From: Loripinus fragilis
Taxonomy: Eukaryota > Mollusca > Bivalvia > Lucinida > Lucinidae
DNA: 64,000 bases
Reading direction: 5' to 3'
Assembly: GCA_964019695.1 (NCBI GenBank)
Contig: CAXHUL010000531.1
Location: 1 to 64,000 of the forward strand
The translations under genes and the position numbers were made by a program. Below the pieces are notes generated by a model. It had not been told where the DNA came from, made no database searches, and saw only the letters and a list, made by a program, of their open reading frames with translations. Position 1 is the first letter of the stretch. Every line of letters starts with the position of its first letter. Below, one piece after another: positions 10,885-21,912 of the stretch.

Positions 10885-12526
10885 CCTAAGCTTGCGCATG
10901 TTGCTGCAGTATCTGGGTCCCCCATACTTTGTTTTTCCACACTGTGCTTAATCATAAAAATGGCCCAAGTGGTTTGAGGACCCTTAATTTACATTTTTTT
11001 TACATCTGACATAATCGGACAAAAACAGGGCTAGACTGCACTTTACAGATCTCTACTGACTTTGACTAAGCTGTATGGGTGGGCTTGCTTCCAAATATGT
11101 TTATATTGTAGTTCTAATATGCTTAGGGCATACTTATTTACAATGCTGCAGGGGTGTGGGGGCAGCAGCCCCCATAATCTGATATAAATTGTGGAATTAA
11201 TTTTAAACGGAGACCAGTAATGGGCAGGTATTTTCTTAATATATACATACGGTAAATCTTGTATTAGTTCGTACACTCGAATAGTTCGTACACCATAAAT
11301 TATTTATGACCGGTCAGCTCAAAATGTCATGTATTAGTTCGTACAGTGGTCTTTTTTCCTACTTGTAATTTTTAATAGTTCGTACACAACGTTTTTTTCG
11401 TTGATTTTGGTCAAATAGTGTGTCTGTCTACGATGCTTTCGTTTTTCGTCAAGCACGTCAGTCAACGAACATATCAGCGGAACAGGAGCGTTTCGCCTGT
11501 CAGTGCGATCGTCAGTGTCGCTTATGCGCGTGCATCCAGCATTGATGCATGCCAAATTTTTATTCAATGATAAACGAACGCTAGGTTCAATGAACGTCGG
11601 ACTGATGCAAATCGTGGAGATATTTTGTCAAGTCATGACAAAAGTCAAATACATGTACATAACCACGCGCGCGTGCACACAGTGTCCTACGTGTCTGTGA
11701 TCATTGAGCCTTTCTGGTCTTTCTGTGTCATAAATATGCACAAGCGTCTTTTTTTTTTTTGAATCACGGGATCCGAGCATGATGAAACCATATCGGCTGG
11801 TGTTTATCACAAATGTTATCAACGAAGACTCAGGGGAGCCTGTGCTTTTGTGCAATCTCGTCGGGTAACTCAAAGTTTTGGAGTGGATGAAGAATCTAGA
11901 CACCTACGTACTCCCACTAATTAGCTGTGCTTTAAATGTGCGTGCATCAATTTCATTTCTAAGTTTCACCAAAATGCGCACGCAATAAGCGTAATAAAAT
12001 AACTATATACATTGTATATCAGTTGGAACTTTTTATCAAACAAAGACGACACTGATGAGCCTAGCGCGGCGTCCTCATGAAATTGTATTATGGGTCTTAC
12101 ACATTAAATGATTCCTGTGGATCATCACACGTACGCACAGACGCACAAACCAAGATGAAAAGTGATTTATGCATGCTTCTGCATCATGCTTTACATTGGG
12201 CTGTCTATGAAACGAGCCAGTTCATGAGATTATGGTACCTCTCGCACATGCAACCAGCGAAGGCTCCGACGAGCCTGCACATCCGCACAGCCTTGCCATG
12301 GGCATTAATGCTCACATACAAGGAATATAGATGAAGGTGCATGTCTAAAGTTAGGCTTATAGTCCCACTAACACCGCAACAATTGCTTGCTTTCAGAAAA
12401 GAAAAAAATGGTCGAAAAAGCCTCTCGTTTACCGTCCGTGTATATTTGAATTTGCAACTTAGCTTTTTTTACCCAATTCCGCGAGAAACTTTTTGGTATG
12501 CAAACAACAAAGGCGCAGATCAGCCA

Positions 12527-12695
12527 GCGCGGATCCAGACAATTCCAACGGTGGGGGGGGGGGGGGGGGGGGGGGGGGAGGGTCGAACGAATTGCTTCTC
12601 GAGGGAGGTTCGTACCAGTTTTTCTTCTAGGAAACAAATAGCAACTTATGATTTTCATGGGGAGGTCCGGACCCCCTGCCCCCTCTGTCTCCGCC
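12527..12695 (+). mobile_element. Poly-G MITE (family G), short diverged copy
   Basis: It starts GCGCGGATCCAGACAATT and contains 26 consecutive G (12553-12578). It ends with GAGGTCCGGACCCCCTGCCC and a degenerate CTCTGTCTCCGC. Order and motifs match the 12965 copy, with the middle part altered. Confidence 0.6.
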
Positions 12696-12964
12696 CATAT
12701 CAGAGTTTCAAACAGTTTGAATTGACATTTTTTTTGCTGTGCTGGGCCTAGTCAATTCACAAAACGTCTGCTAATTAAATCAGCTGTCGCCAAGGGCAAA
12801 GACAGCATGATCCTTTTTAAGATCAAAGAGACCGCGCACATCAATTCCGGCCACGTGTTGTTTTAAAGTTAAGGGTCGCACGTGATGATGGCCTTGACGC
12901 AAGAAAATGTACATTACACATTAAACAGTGGCCCAGACGATATGAACAAGTCGAACAGGGTTCA

Positions 12965-12989
12965 TGCGCGGATCCAGGATTTTTTGTCA

Positions 12990-13037
<48 letters not shown>

Positions 13038-13253
13038 GGGTCGAGGCCCGACGGCCAGAAAACAGTCTGGACAATGTTTTTTTAGTCATCAACTTATTTT
13101 ACAGTTTACAGAGTGGGTCCAATGGTTTTATTACAGAGGGGAGGAGGGGGTCCAACTTCTTCCAGGAGGGGGGGGGGGGGTCCAAAGAAACCCATATAAC
13201 TTGTGATTTTCCATGGGGGGTCCGGACCCCCTAACCCCCCTCTGGATCCGCAC
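12965..13253 (+). mobile_element. Poly-G MITE (family G) with a 45-G run
   Basis: It begins TGCGCGGATCCAGG and ends TCTGGATCCGCAC, so the tips are imperfect inverted repeats. 45 consecutive G run from 12990 to 13034. Conserved inner blocks include CAACTTATTTTACAG, AACCCATATAACTTGTGA and GGGGGGTCCGGACCCCCT, itself a palindrome. Copies with the same order are at 12527, 13381 (inverted), 35576 (partial) and 37126. Confidence 0.8.
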
Positions 13254-13380
13254 GTGGGGTCGCCTGACGCCACTGTTTGCTTACAGAATCATGGTCTATC
13301 AAAATTTAAATAAAACTGAAAAATACCACCCAACGACGACTAAACGGAAAAAAGCTATCTCCTGCTGGTCGAGATAGCAA

Positions 13381-13660
13381 GTGTGGATCCAGAGGGGGGT
13401 CAGCGGGTCCGGACCCCCTGGAAAATCACAAGTTATATGGGTTTCTATAGGGTATAAGCAATTGGACCCCCCTGGAAAAAGTTGGACCCCACCCCCCTGG
13501 AAATGTTGGACCCCCTCTGGAACCTTGAAAAAAGATAGTTTTCTTCGAAATTAACCATTTGACTTCAGTAAAATAAGCTGAGGACTAAAAAAAAACGTTG
13601 TCAGGGCTTTTTTGTCAGATTGACCCGGACCCCCCTGACGAAAATCCGGGATCCGCGCAT
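13381..13660 (-). mobile_element. Poly-G MITE (family G), inverted copy
   Basis: It is the reverse orientation of the 12965-13253 element, 130 bp away. It begins GTGTGGATCCAGAGGGGGG, contains CGGGTCCGGACCCCCTGG and AAATCACAAGTTATATGG, and ends CCGGGATCCGCGCAT. It carries repeated CCCCCCTGGAAAAAGTTGGA units instead of one long homopolymer. Confidence 0.75.
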
Positions 13661-14960
13661 GGAAAGCAAGGTGTACACGGGATAGCATGGTGTTCAAATA
13701 GCAGTGCAAAGACTAGCATGTGCATCCAACCCTGTTTCTGGCTGTAAAAGAGTCAGTCAGCCTCAGATCACGAAAGACAGATTTTCTCATGTAATGGCTT
13801 TTCCATGGTCAAGCGACCGAAGATGACAAAGTACGGGAATCTGGTTCTACATTGATTGCCATTATCATAATCTTAGAATGCTAACAGCCTAACACCGAGC
13901 TATATTGGGTCCGAGCTAACACGCAAGGGGGTGTGCGAACAAGCTGAGCATGTTATGTCGCCACAAGGAATACGACGTATGATGAAGAGTCGAACCAACC
14001 AACCTATGCAGAAATATAGGTGTTCATACAAAGCCTTTAAATGGAGTAAGCATTCGCAAATACGTAAGTTGTGGGTCTTTTTACAATATGAAGGCAGAGA
14101 AATGTACTACTCTGATTCATGAGAGTTCTGCGTTCCAGTTGTTCATATTTCATATTTAGAAGTCACCATTTTCATTTTCAGTTTTCATTCCAAATCAATG
14201 AGTGTACGCGTACGTCTAACCTGTAGGACTGAATGTAAGTACATGTATTGTCTTGTCTACTTCTATGTTGCATTTTCGAGGGTTCTAAGTAAATAAGAAT
14301 CTACATCATGACCAAAAACGAGAGCTGCGATATACATTGCTCTGTTACGTTGTAAAGCTAGCCGTCGGTAGTGAACAGAAGTTGTATTTTTGTTATGATT
14401 CCTCGGACCCCACTGGGTCCGAGTATGATTCCAATCAAGACAATCGTCATAGAACAAGTCCGACATGGCCTATGTAAAGTTGGCCTGTAACCACGTGATA
14501 TCGCCGGGTATATCGCACATTGCATGTGAGTCGGTTGAAACGGCAATCCGGACTTTTATGTTTGGTTGTTTATTTTCAATCTTTCACCCTGCTATTAAGA
14601 ATGTTAGTTTAATTGAAAATACTGATCAAACATTCAGCCTGTAATTAGGCTGAAAGGATAAACAGAAATTCTTCCCTCTTTGGCAATGTTCGCATGTTTT
14701 TGGTCCCGTTTTTCGATCTTCAGAATTTCATTTTATTAGTTCGTACAGTCCCCGTTTCTCAGGAAAATAATTTTTATTAGTTCGTACAAAGCGAAAAATA
14801 ATTATTTTTTACTGTACGAACTAATACAAGATTTACCGTATTTTAATCAGTTTTTAAACTTTCAAGAAGAGACTCATCATTCTCATTTGATGGCCACGTT
14901 ATGGAGTTTTAATGAAGTAAACATTTACGGCTATCTACTGAGGGCTAATCCCTGCACTGC

Positions 14961-17500
14961 TTTTTTTTTTTTTTTTTTTTAATAGCCCCTATGTCTCTAC
15001 ATCTACATCGTACATTGATCCGTAACTTTTGACAATTATTCAACTGTTGATTTCATTATGGTCGCACTAGAAAAAATGAAAAACTATAGAATATAGGCAG
15101 ATAAAAGTAAAATACATAATAATAACAAGAGTAAACAGGTCTAATAGGATATCAAAAAACAAGAATTATAATAGATAAAAAAGACTTACAAAAAAAAAGA
15201 TAGGACTGGAGGAAAGTATTCACAGATGCCTTTGGCTCACCAGATAAAGACCACTCTGCCTTCCGTGGCAGTACCAGGGCCCTTTATGTCCCCGGCAGCA
15301 CGGTGAGTTACTAAGCAACCAGGCCCTCAATACTGCTTAGAAGGATATGGGGGATAACCCCTTCTTGAAAGATACCAAAGGGGCCTCAGCAACTGATGCT
15401 GGGAGGGAATTCTAAACTGGGATGGTGCGGGGGAAAAGCTTAATTTATACGAGTCTGTAGATATCTGTCGGAATTTCTTAGAGTGGGCTTGTCTGCTTCT
15501 TCCTGTTGAGGAGACAAGATAATCATCAGTCCTTATGTCCACCAGATCATATATGATCTTAAACAGTAGAGTAAGCTGGATCTTTATCTTCCTGGATTCG
15601 AGTGATTCCCATTGAAGAGCATCAAGCATCGATGATACGCTGCTGGTGTTTCTGAAGCAGTTGGAAACATATCTTGCAGCCCTGCGTTGGATCATCTCAA
15701 TCTTTTGTATTAGCTCTTTCTGGTTGGGGCTCTACACGGATGCACAGTATTCCAGACTGGGCCTGATCATACTGATATAGGCCTTTGTCTTGGTTTCGAC
15801 ACTGGTGGACTTAAAGTTTCAAAGTAAGAATCCAAGTATGCTGTTTGATTTCTTCGTGATTCGGTTGATGTGGTTTTTCTAGAGCTGTCATTGATTGGTC
15901 GTTTGTCGTATCGAAGTATCGGTAGGAAATATCGCTGTATATCAATATATATCGATATAATGGTAATCTTTTGAAAAATGTACAAAATGCAACCATTATG
16001 CACCCTTACTATTGTTTTTGCTCTTTTTTGCATGTGAGTGATTAAAACTATGAAACCTCTAGCCCATTCTTATCTTTTAAGGCTGGCAGCAAGTATGATC
16101 TGGTTGATTTGTTACTTTACATCAGGTCAAGTACTGTAGGGACAGTCAGCTGTCTTAAACAGGCTTAACTAAAGCAGTACTCATTTACATCCTTTTGCCT
16201 GTATCTGACACATTGACATGCCAGCAGTTGGGAGAGAATGGCCATAGAAAATATTATTTCATGAAAAATCTTAATTGAAAGAATTTTTGCTGAATTTTTA
16301 ACACGGGAATCAATCTTGCTCATTCCTAAATGATTGGCAGGAGCCTCTGGTTGTAGTTTGTTGTCAAACTGGCAAGCTAGACAACAGGGGTCACATCAAG
16401 TTCCGAGCTCAGTCAACTGCAATACTTTGGCTCAAAATTACTTTATACCGATCCAATTGCTGAGCTGTTATGAACAAGTCATTTATTGGTTCTTTAGGAT
16501 TCTGAAGTTATCATACACTTGTGCATTTGGGAAAAGTTCCTGAATATTGATACAAAACAATGGTACCTGTCAAAATGTGATAACGCAAGTTGTGTTGCCG
16601 CTCTATGGTATGGGTATTGTTCAACAGGTGCATGAAACTTTTGCTTTAAAATTCTATTGGGTAACACTTTTATCTAACTGTCACTAAAGCAGCTTAAAAT
16701 GTCTGGTGCAAACAGTCATTGAGTATGGAAGCTTGGTTAAAACCTCCATGATGTAGGCTTCCAGGAAGAGAACAACAATTCGTGCTTGACCAAATATCGA
16801 TAAGTATCGATATCCAAGTTTCTGTATCGATATGAATATCGCAGCTCTTTTTTATCGATACATCATTATCGTCAATAACGATGACAGCTCTAGGTTTTTC
16901 CACGACAGTGTTGGCTGGAGATCTACGTCCCGGTACTTGGTGGTGTCTTGTATCTCAAGAGTATGGCCTTTTAGCTAATAGGCATATCTGAGGGGGGAGT
17001 GTGATCTGGTGCTCGGGATACTGCACTTTTGGGGTGAAATTCCATGCCCCACTTGTCTTCCCATTTTGCCAAGATCTTCTTGTAGTGCCTCTTGGTCTGC
17101 ATGGTCTGCATGGTCTCTAATAGTGCAGTAGATGATACAGTGGTCAGCAAACAGTCTGGTGTTAGATCCTATGTTGTCCGGAAGGTCGTTGATGAACAAG
17201 AGGAACAGTAACGGACTGAGCACTGAGCCTTGGGGGCTCCGCTGATCACTGGTATACTTTTCAATTCTGAACCTTCGACAATAACAATTGAGATCTGCCT
17301 GTAAGAAAGGATGTTATCCAGCTTAGGCAGCTATGCAGGTACGTGTCCTCTGATGCCGTAATTGTGGAGTTTCCGTAGAAGTCGTTTATGCGGAACTCGG
17401 TCGAACATATTAGAGAAGTCAAGGATCACCGTATCTGTTTGGTCACCTCTGTCAAGTGAAGATGATGTCATTGACGTCAGTATGTATACCCTTGCAATAG
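14961..17500 (-). pseudogene. 5'-truncated non-LTR retrotransposon (CR1/Jockey-like LINE), broken
   Basis: Read on the minus strand, this is the 3' part of a LINE open frame. Reverse transcriptase pieces are DTVILDFSNMFDRVPHKRL (17460-17345), SGAPQGSV and LSPLLFLLFINDLPD (to 17170). The block of the second catalytic motif follows, where FADD-type acidic residues read FADH. The C-terminal tail (MIQRRAARYVSNCFRN, 15695 downward) ends at a stop at 15327. A 3' untranslated stretch and a 20-nt T run on the plus strand (14961-14980) mark the poly(A) end. Defects include a TAG stop before the tail (about 15735), the Asp-to-His change and a 1,013-bp MITE inserted at 15880-16892. It is not functional. 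Confidence 0.85.
15880..16892. mobile_element. 1,013-bp hAT-type MITE inserted in the LINE, 8-bp duplication
   Basis: The ends TAGAGCTGTCATTGATTG and CGATGACAGCTCTA are inverted. GGTTTTTC is duplicated exactly at 15872-15879 and 16893-16900. Excluding the element and one duplicate makes the LINE coding frame continuous across the site, which shows that the insertion came after the LINE. Many TATCGAT motifs cluster at both ends. There is no transposase frame. Confidence 0.9.
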
Positions 17501-17659
17501 TGTTCATCCATGCTTCAGCTTTAAAACGTTTTCCGGTTGGGTAAAACGCGTAATTCCCCACCCCCTACACAGGGCGTAATGATTGAATTCGATTGTGCCA
17601 GTATACCAAGATAGACAGGGCTGGAGTCCATTCTTTCAAAATGGATGGGTCAGAGTTTT

Positions 17660-18375
17660 GGGAACAAGACAGTTCACCGACAAGACAATTCACCGACACG
17701 GCTTTTGAAGACAGTTCACAGACAGATTTGAAGACAGTTCACCAACACTTTTGAAGACAGTTCATCGACACTTTTTTCGCGTTATTGACATATATAGCTC
17801 GAAAATATAATTGATTATTGTGAGGAAATATTAATGAGTTATGATTTGAGGTGATATGTTGATATAAGTTGAGAAAGTGATATTTTGTTTTTCTGATTAA
17901 TGATTAATAGACAGACATTTTATTGCTACATGAAGCTATATCGATGTGATCCTATAGCCATTCGTACATTATTTTTGATGAAATTCGCCAGCAATTCAAA
18001 GCATTCCTTTTGAATATTTAAACAGATTTATTCAGGCCTCTCTACCTTTTTATTTTTATATAGTTATTTTACGTTAGTGATATAAGACGTATTTTCGCAA
18101 AGACAATGTAATGATCGCTATATATGCAGTTGTATGCATGTCTATTAAAATCATATTGCAATAGCAAATAGGTAATTTAATTAGCTTTATATTAGGCCTT
18201 TGTTCATTATAATATCAATAAATGTTGAAAATTGCGACATTCCTTATAAAAACAATATAAAATTTGTTGATGAACTGTCTTCAATTCTGTCGGTGAACTG
18301 TCTTCAATTCTGTCGGTGAACTGTCTTCAAAATGTGTGTCGGTGAACTGTCCTGTCGGTGAACTGTCTCGATTCC
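17660..18375. mobile_element. 716-bp MITE with iterated GACAGTTCACCGACA, 8-bp duplication
   Basis: The left end is GGGAACAAGACAGTTCACCG and the right end CGGTGAACTGTCTCGATTCC. AGAGTTTT is duplicated at 17652-17659 and 18376-18383. About five copies of a GACAGTTCACCGACA unit lie at each end in opposite orientation, and the middle (17780-18250) is AT-rich. The 8-bp duplication suggests a hAT relative, but the iterated ends are unusual. Confidence 0.8.
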
Positions 18376-18618
18376 AGAGTTTTCCAGTTCTTGCAAGTGA
18401 TAACAAATAGGCTCAAATCATTCTTCCTCATTCAAATCTTACAAGATCGTGTCTACTATGCTCATATGTTTTGGTATATAATGACAGGCTCTGATATGGC
18501 TTATCAAACTGCCATTCGAAAGGTCTGATGAGCACATGCCTGTCAGACTAAAAAAAAACAGCAAAGTTCTGGGAAAACCTGTCACAACCCCGAAGGTTGC
18601 AGATCATGATTCACTCAC

Positions 18619-18675
18619 CAATATTCTTTTGAACAATGCATTTTCTTTAGGGGGCAATGGATTACTAGTAGGCAT
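18619..18675 (-). CDS. NAA15: NAA15 exon 1, start codon
   Basis: The minus-strand ATG at 18675 begins MPTSNPLPPKENALFKRIL, the conserved amino terminus of NAA15. Donor TTG|GTGAGTG follows in phase 0, matching exon 2 (8227). The start has A at -3 (ACAACAATGCC). The frame is also open upstream to another ATG at 18807, a possible 44-residue extension, but the family starts at the PPKENALFKRIL-proximal Met, so 18675 is preferred. Intron 1 (18618-8228) is 10.4 kb and full of mobile elements. With exons 2 and 3, the window codes for about 112 of the roughly 860 residues usual for the family. Confidence 0.95.
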
Positions 18676-18900
18676 TGTTGTATTTGATGTATCGGTATAA
18701 TAGTGCCTCTTTTCGTTCGAGGCGTTTTGATCGGTCACCTCGTGTTGTAAAATTCCAAGATGGTGGACCGAGGAAAAAAATAACTCTCGTTTCCCTAAAC
18801 TTTGCAATTATTAGTATTAATTAATTATTTTAGACATAAATAAATAAATCTGTCTTAATGACTTTAAGTTTGATAGAAAATAGAGAGAAAATAAAATAAT
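18676..18900 (-). promoter_or_regulatory. NAA15 5' untranslated region and probable promoter
   Basis: This is the sequence immediately upstream of the NAA15 start. It contains, on the minus strand, CCACCATCTTGGAATT (plus strand AAGATGGTGG at about 18757), which resembles a YY1-type element often seen near transcription starts of housekeeping genes. No TATA box at a credible position was identified. The exact transcription start cannot be read from sequence. Confidence 0.4.
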
Positions 18901-19325
18901 ATATTTTTCCCGACAACCAATTAAAGTGTAATTTCCAACGCGCGACATGAATAGAATAGAACAATCGATTTATACTAGTTACCGAAAAAAAAACGCGAAA
19001 TGTAAAGTGACTGTCATGAGTATAAAGCCTCACGCGCAACACTCCCTTGCTCTATCTTCAATACCTGTATCGATTGAAGAGAGGATATTCAATTTGTATA
19101 AGAAAACACAGAATTTGTGATGAAAACACCATGTTCCTCGCACCACATCATTTAGAGTTTATATTTCTCAACTCATCGATTTTCTAGAGCATCAAGCCGT
19201 GTGATACGGCCGTCCCTAAAATTCCTAACTCAAAATGCCTAACCTTAGTGGTTCACTAAAATACCTAACATCCTGATGCTATATGACATTGTATGACATA
19301 CCAACCCAACCTCACTTAACATTGC
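18901..19325. other. Upstream flank of NAA15, no recognised feature
   Basis: AT-rich sequence with a few near-repeats (CCTAAAATTCCTAACTCAAAATGCCTAAC at 19217 onward is internally repetitive). No gene or clear mobile element end was seen. Confidence 0.4.
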
Positions 19326-19329
19326 TGCC

Positions 19330-20200
19330 TTGTAGCCACCTGCTGCGAAAGGGCTGACCTCTTGGCTCTTGTTTGTGATGTTTAATTGAGTTTTTGTCAC
19401 TTTCCCATGTGGTGTCCTGGTTCAGGTGTGACACTTGATTGTATCGATTCCTGATCTTTGCCGCATTTCTTACTTTGATGTTGTGACTGTGGTCAGGCCC
19501 ACTGGGGTTTAACTATTGGATTTCTTTTGCTCCAGTATCAGATGCATGTACTGTTGAGTACTTATCTTTGTCTTATCCTTCTTGTATCTTGATTTTTATG
19601 TATTAATAGATGATACTACGATAAATTAGGGATATTGCATGCGTACCAAACATCTATGTGTCTTGACTCACACTAGAAATAACGGTGAGGTTGGTACCGT
19701 CAAACTTGTTTAAGCCCTCCAATAATTTTCTTACTGACGGTGCTGTGCTTCTTTTGTGGATTCTTTTTGTAGTTTGTGTTTCGTGTTTGTCTTTGTCATA
19801 CTGTCTTGTCTGTTCCTTGAAAGTAAGTAATGGTGCAAAGATCAGGAATCGATACAATCAAGTACCACACCTGACCCAGGATACCAATGGGAAAGTGACA
19901 AACTCACAGAAGACACCACAAACGAGAGCCAAGAGGTCAGCCCTTTCCCAGCAGGTGACCACAAAGCACATATAAACAGACGCGCACAAAACATAGCAAA
20001 CACAAGACAGAACAAAAACATAAAAGATCCACAAAAGAAGTACCGCCTTGTAATCGCCTGTTGGGAAAGGGCTGAACCTCTTGGCTCTCCTGTGTGTGAT
20101 GTTTTCTTGTGCTTTTGCCACATTCCCAAATGGTGTCCTGGGTCAGGTGCGGTACTGGATTATATTGATTCCTGATCTTTGCATTCTTCCTTACTTTGAA
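19330..20200. repeat. Three copies of a ~150-bp repeat, middle copy inverted
   Basis: A block containing GAAAGGGCTGACCTCTTGGC, TGGTGTCCTGG.TCAGGTG and GATTCCTGATCTTTGC occurs at 19330-19485 (plus), 19818-19965 (minus) and 20038-20200 (plus). The plus and minus copies form large inverted repeats. It may be the end of a foldback or long-inverted-repeat element. Family not recognised. Confidence 0.6.
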
Positions 20201-21120
20201 AAGAAAGAAAGAAAAAGAAAGAAATGATGATAGCTTATGGCTCAATAATTTATCTATCTTCCTTTACGTATTAACCTATCCTGACTGCGAGGACATTCTA
20301 GGTAGGTGTGCTATCGAACTGTGTATTTAAGGAAGGCAAAAAATACCATTAAAGTAAATAGTGAAGAGGATGAAAGATAATAGGTTAAAACAATGTAGTT
20401 GAGATTAGCTAAAATCATGTTAAAACCACAACTTATGGATCTAGAGAACGGAATGCTGCAGCTCGTTCACTGCAACCTTGAATGAATCTGGCTCTGGTGA
20501 GCATGAATCACTTTATTTTTTGGGTAGGGCATTCTACTGGACAATAGCCAATGGAAAAAGAATACACCTAATAGTTCCTAGATGTTAAAAACTTTGTGTG
20601 GTGACGGAAAGCCAAAGGGTGGAGAGAATGTAACGCACAAACATAGAACAGCTACAGACTCCCAAAATGGGATTAACAATCAACAACGAATCAAAACAAC
20701 AGAACCACCGCCTTAGAACGGACAGCATCAAAAGCCACTGGGGGGCTTAAATGCATTTTATTGGTACCAAATCTTCGCCCTAGATTATGCCGTTGTTGAA
20801 GCACAAAAATGATAAGGTCGCATGGAGGATTCTTAACTATTGCAATGTATCATCATAGAGAAACAATATAATCAAATTAACGCACTATGATGAAACAGAG
20901 AAAAGGGCTCACGACTCACAGATAGTCAAAGCTAAAGAAAACCTCAAGTTGAGCCATGGTAGGCCCAGCTACAGCCAAGCATCAGGCACCAACCCACCGA
21001 TTAAAGCTTTACGTCAGAGCCGTCATTGAGCCTGAGGCCTGACCAACCTTCGTGCAATTAAAGAGGAAACCATAGCCATAAACTGTGATTGGGTTTACAG
21101 CAGGCATGCAGACTGTCGCA
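20200..21120. other. Repeat-like sequence without recognised gene
   Basis: No conserved coding sequence was seen. A GAAAGAAAGAAAAAGAAAG tract (about 20199-20223) and diffuse sequence precede the retrotransposon remnant at 21125. Part of 20600-21110 may be the 3' non-coding part of that element. Confidence 0.35.
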
Positions 21121-21124
21121 TGAT

Positions 21125-21545
21125 ATCCAAGTAATATCCAACCTTTTTATAACGCTTGATATTTTTTTTGAATTGATCACTAAAATTAGGTTTTCCAACA
21201 ATGCCTTTGAATATATAAAATAAATCATGATAAAGCATATGTTCTGATATGCCCTGTTGCAGAAGAGTTTTTAAACCAATATTGTATTTAACAAATAACT
21301 CTGAGTGGTATAACTTTGAAAAAGCTTTTCGATTTTTATTATATCTCTAACCTTGTTTGAATAACTTAGCAGTCAAAAACAGGATTCTATTTTTGAAGTA
21401 TTCAATATTAGAACACACTCTCGCAAAACGAATACGTTGCGAAATATATACACCATAGGAAGGGGAGCGAGGAATATCTATCATCAGGTTGTCTATCATT
21501 GCAATGGCACTGGACAGATAGTCAAAATTGTTTGTGGTCCATCAA
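21125..21545 (-). pseudogene. Retrotransposon polyprotein C-terminal remnant
   Basis: The minus-strand frame from about 21543 reads DYLSSAIAMIDNLMIDIPRS, then PSYGVYISQRIRFARVCSN, then a TAG stop after LTAKLFKQG, and continues as KAFSKLYHSELFVKYNIG and LKTLLQQGISEH. The PSYGVYISQ-RFAR pattern is one I associate with the C-terminal part of reverse-transcriptase-bearing elements common in invertebrate genomes. I cannot name the family with certainty. One in-frame stop shows it is inactive. It adjoins a different LINE fragment at 21546. Confidence 0.6.
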
Positions 21546-21912
21546 ACTGTCATACGTTGTACCTTTTCCAGCTGGAGTAATTTATCCTAAGTGTGGGGTC
21601 CCAAACAGGCATGGTATACTCCAGATGGGGTGGACAAAGGAGTTGTAGGCAGTCTATAATACCTTTGGGTTTTGATATTTCGTTTTGTTTTTTCTTACAA
21701 TCCTAATGCCCAGTTTGCGTAACCGTTATGCGGTCTATGTGGGAGATATAGGATAGCCCACTGGATATATCAACACCAAGTAGTTTGCACTGGTGCGTTT
21801 TCCTGGCTGCTGTCACCCATACCACATTGGCCTTGGATGAGTTGAACTCCATGTCCCACCGGTCCTCCCACATGGATAGTCTGCCCAGGTCATTTTGTAG
21901 CACGCTTCTATC
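21546..21912 (-). pseudogene. LINE reverse transcriptase C-terminal fragment, broken
   Basis: The minus strand encodes MLQNDLGRLSMWEDRWDMEF and NSSKANVVWVTAARKT, the region after the catalytic motif of CR1/Jockey-like reverse transcriptases. HIDRIT follows, and a frame-shifted stretch corresponds to the usual 'HP-LEY--PVWDP' block (around 21600). Frameshifts and truncation at both ends show a dead fragment. Confidence 0.7.

Larger units (their letters stand above)
11250..14838. mobile_element. 3.6 kb TA-flanked element with iterated TTAGTTCGTACA subterminal sites
   Basis: The ends CGGTAAATCTTGTATTAG and CTAATACAAGATTTACCG are exact inverted repeats with TA outside both. TTAGTTCGTAC or ATAGTTCGTAC recurs near 11263, 11281, 11333 and 11375 on the left and near 14735, 14776 and 14812 (inverted) on the right. 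A TA duplication is typical of Tc1/mariner relatives, but no transposase was recognised and the family is unassigned. Three poly-G MITEs (12527, 12965, 13381) are nested within. The rest of the interior (11400-12500, 13670-14700) shows nothing identifiable. Confidence 0.75.

Noticed and set aside
12341..13206. Frames with poly-Gly or poly-Pro around 12341-13206
   Set aside because: They are translations of G or C homopolymers in family G MITEs.
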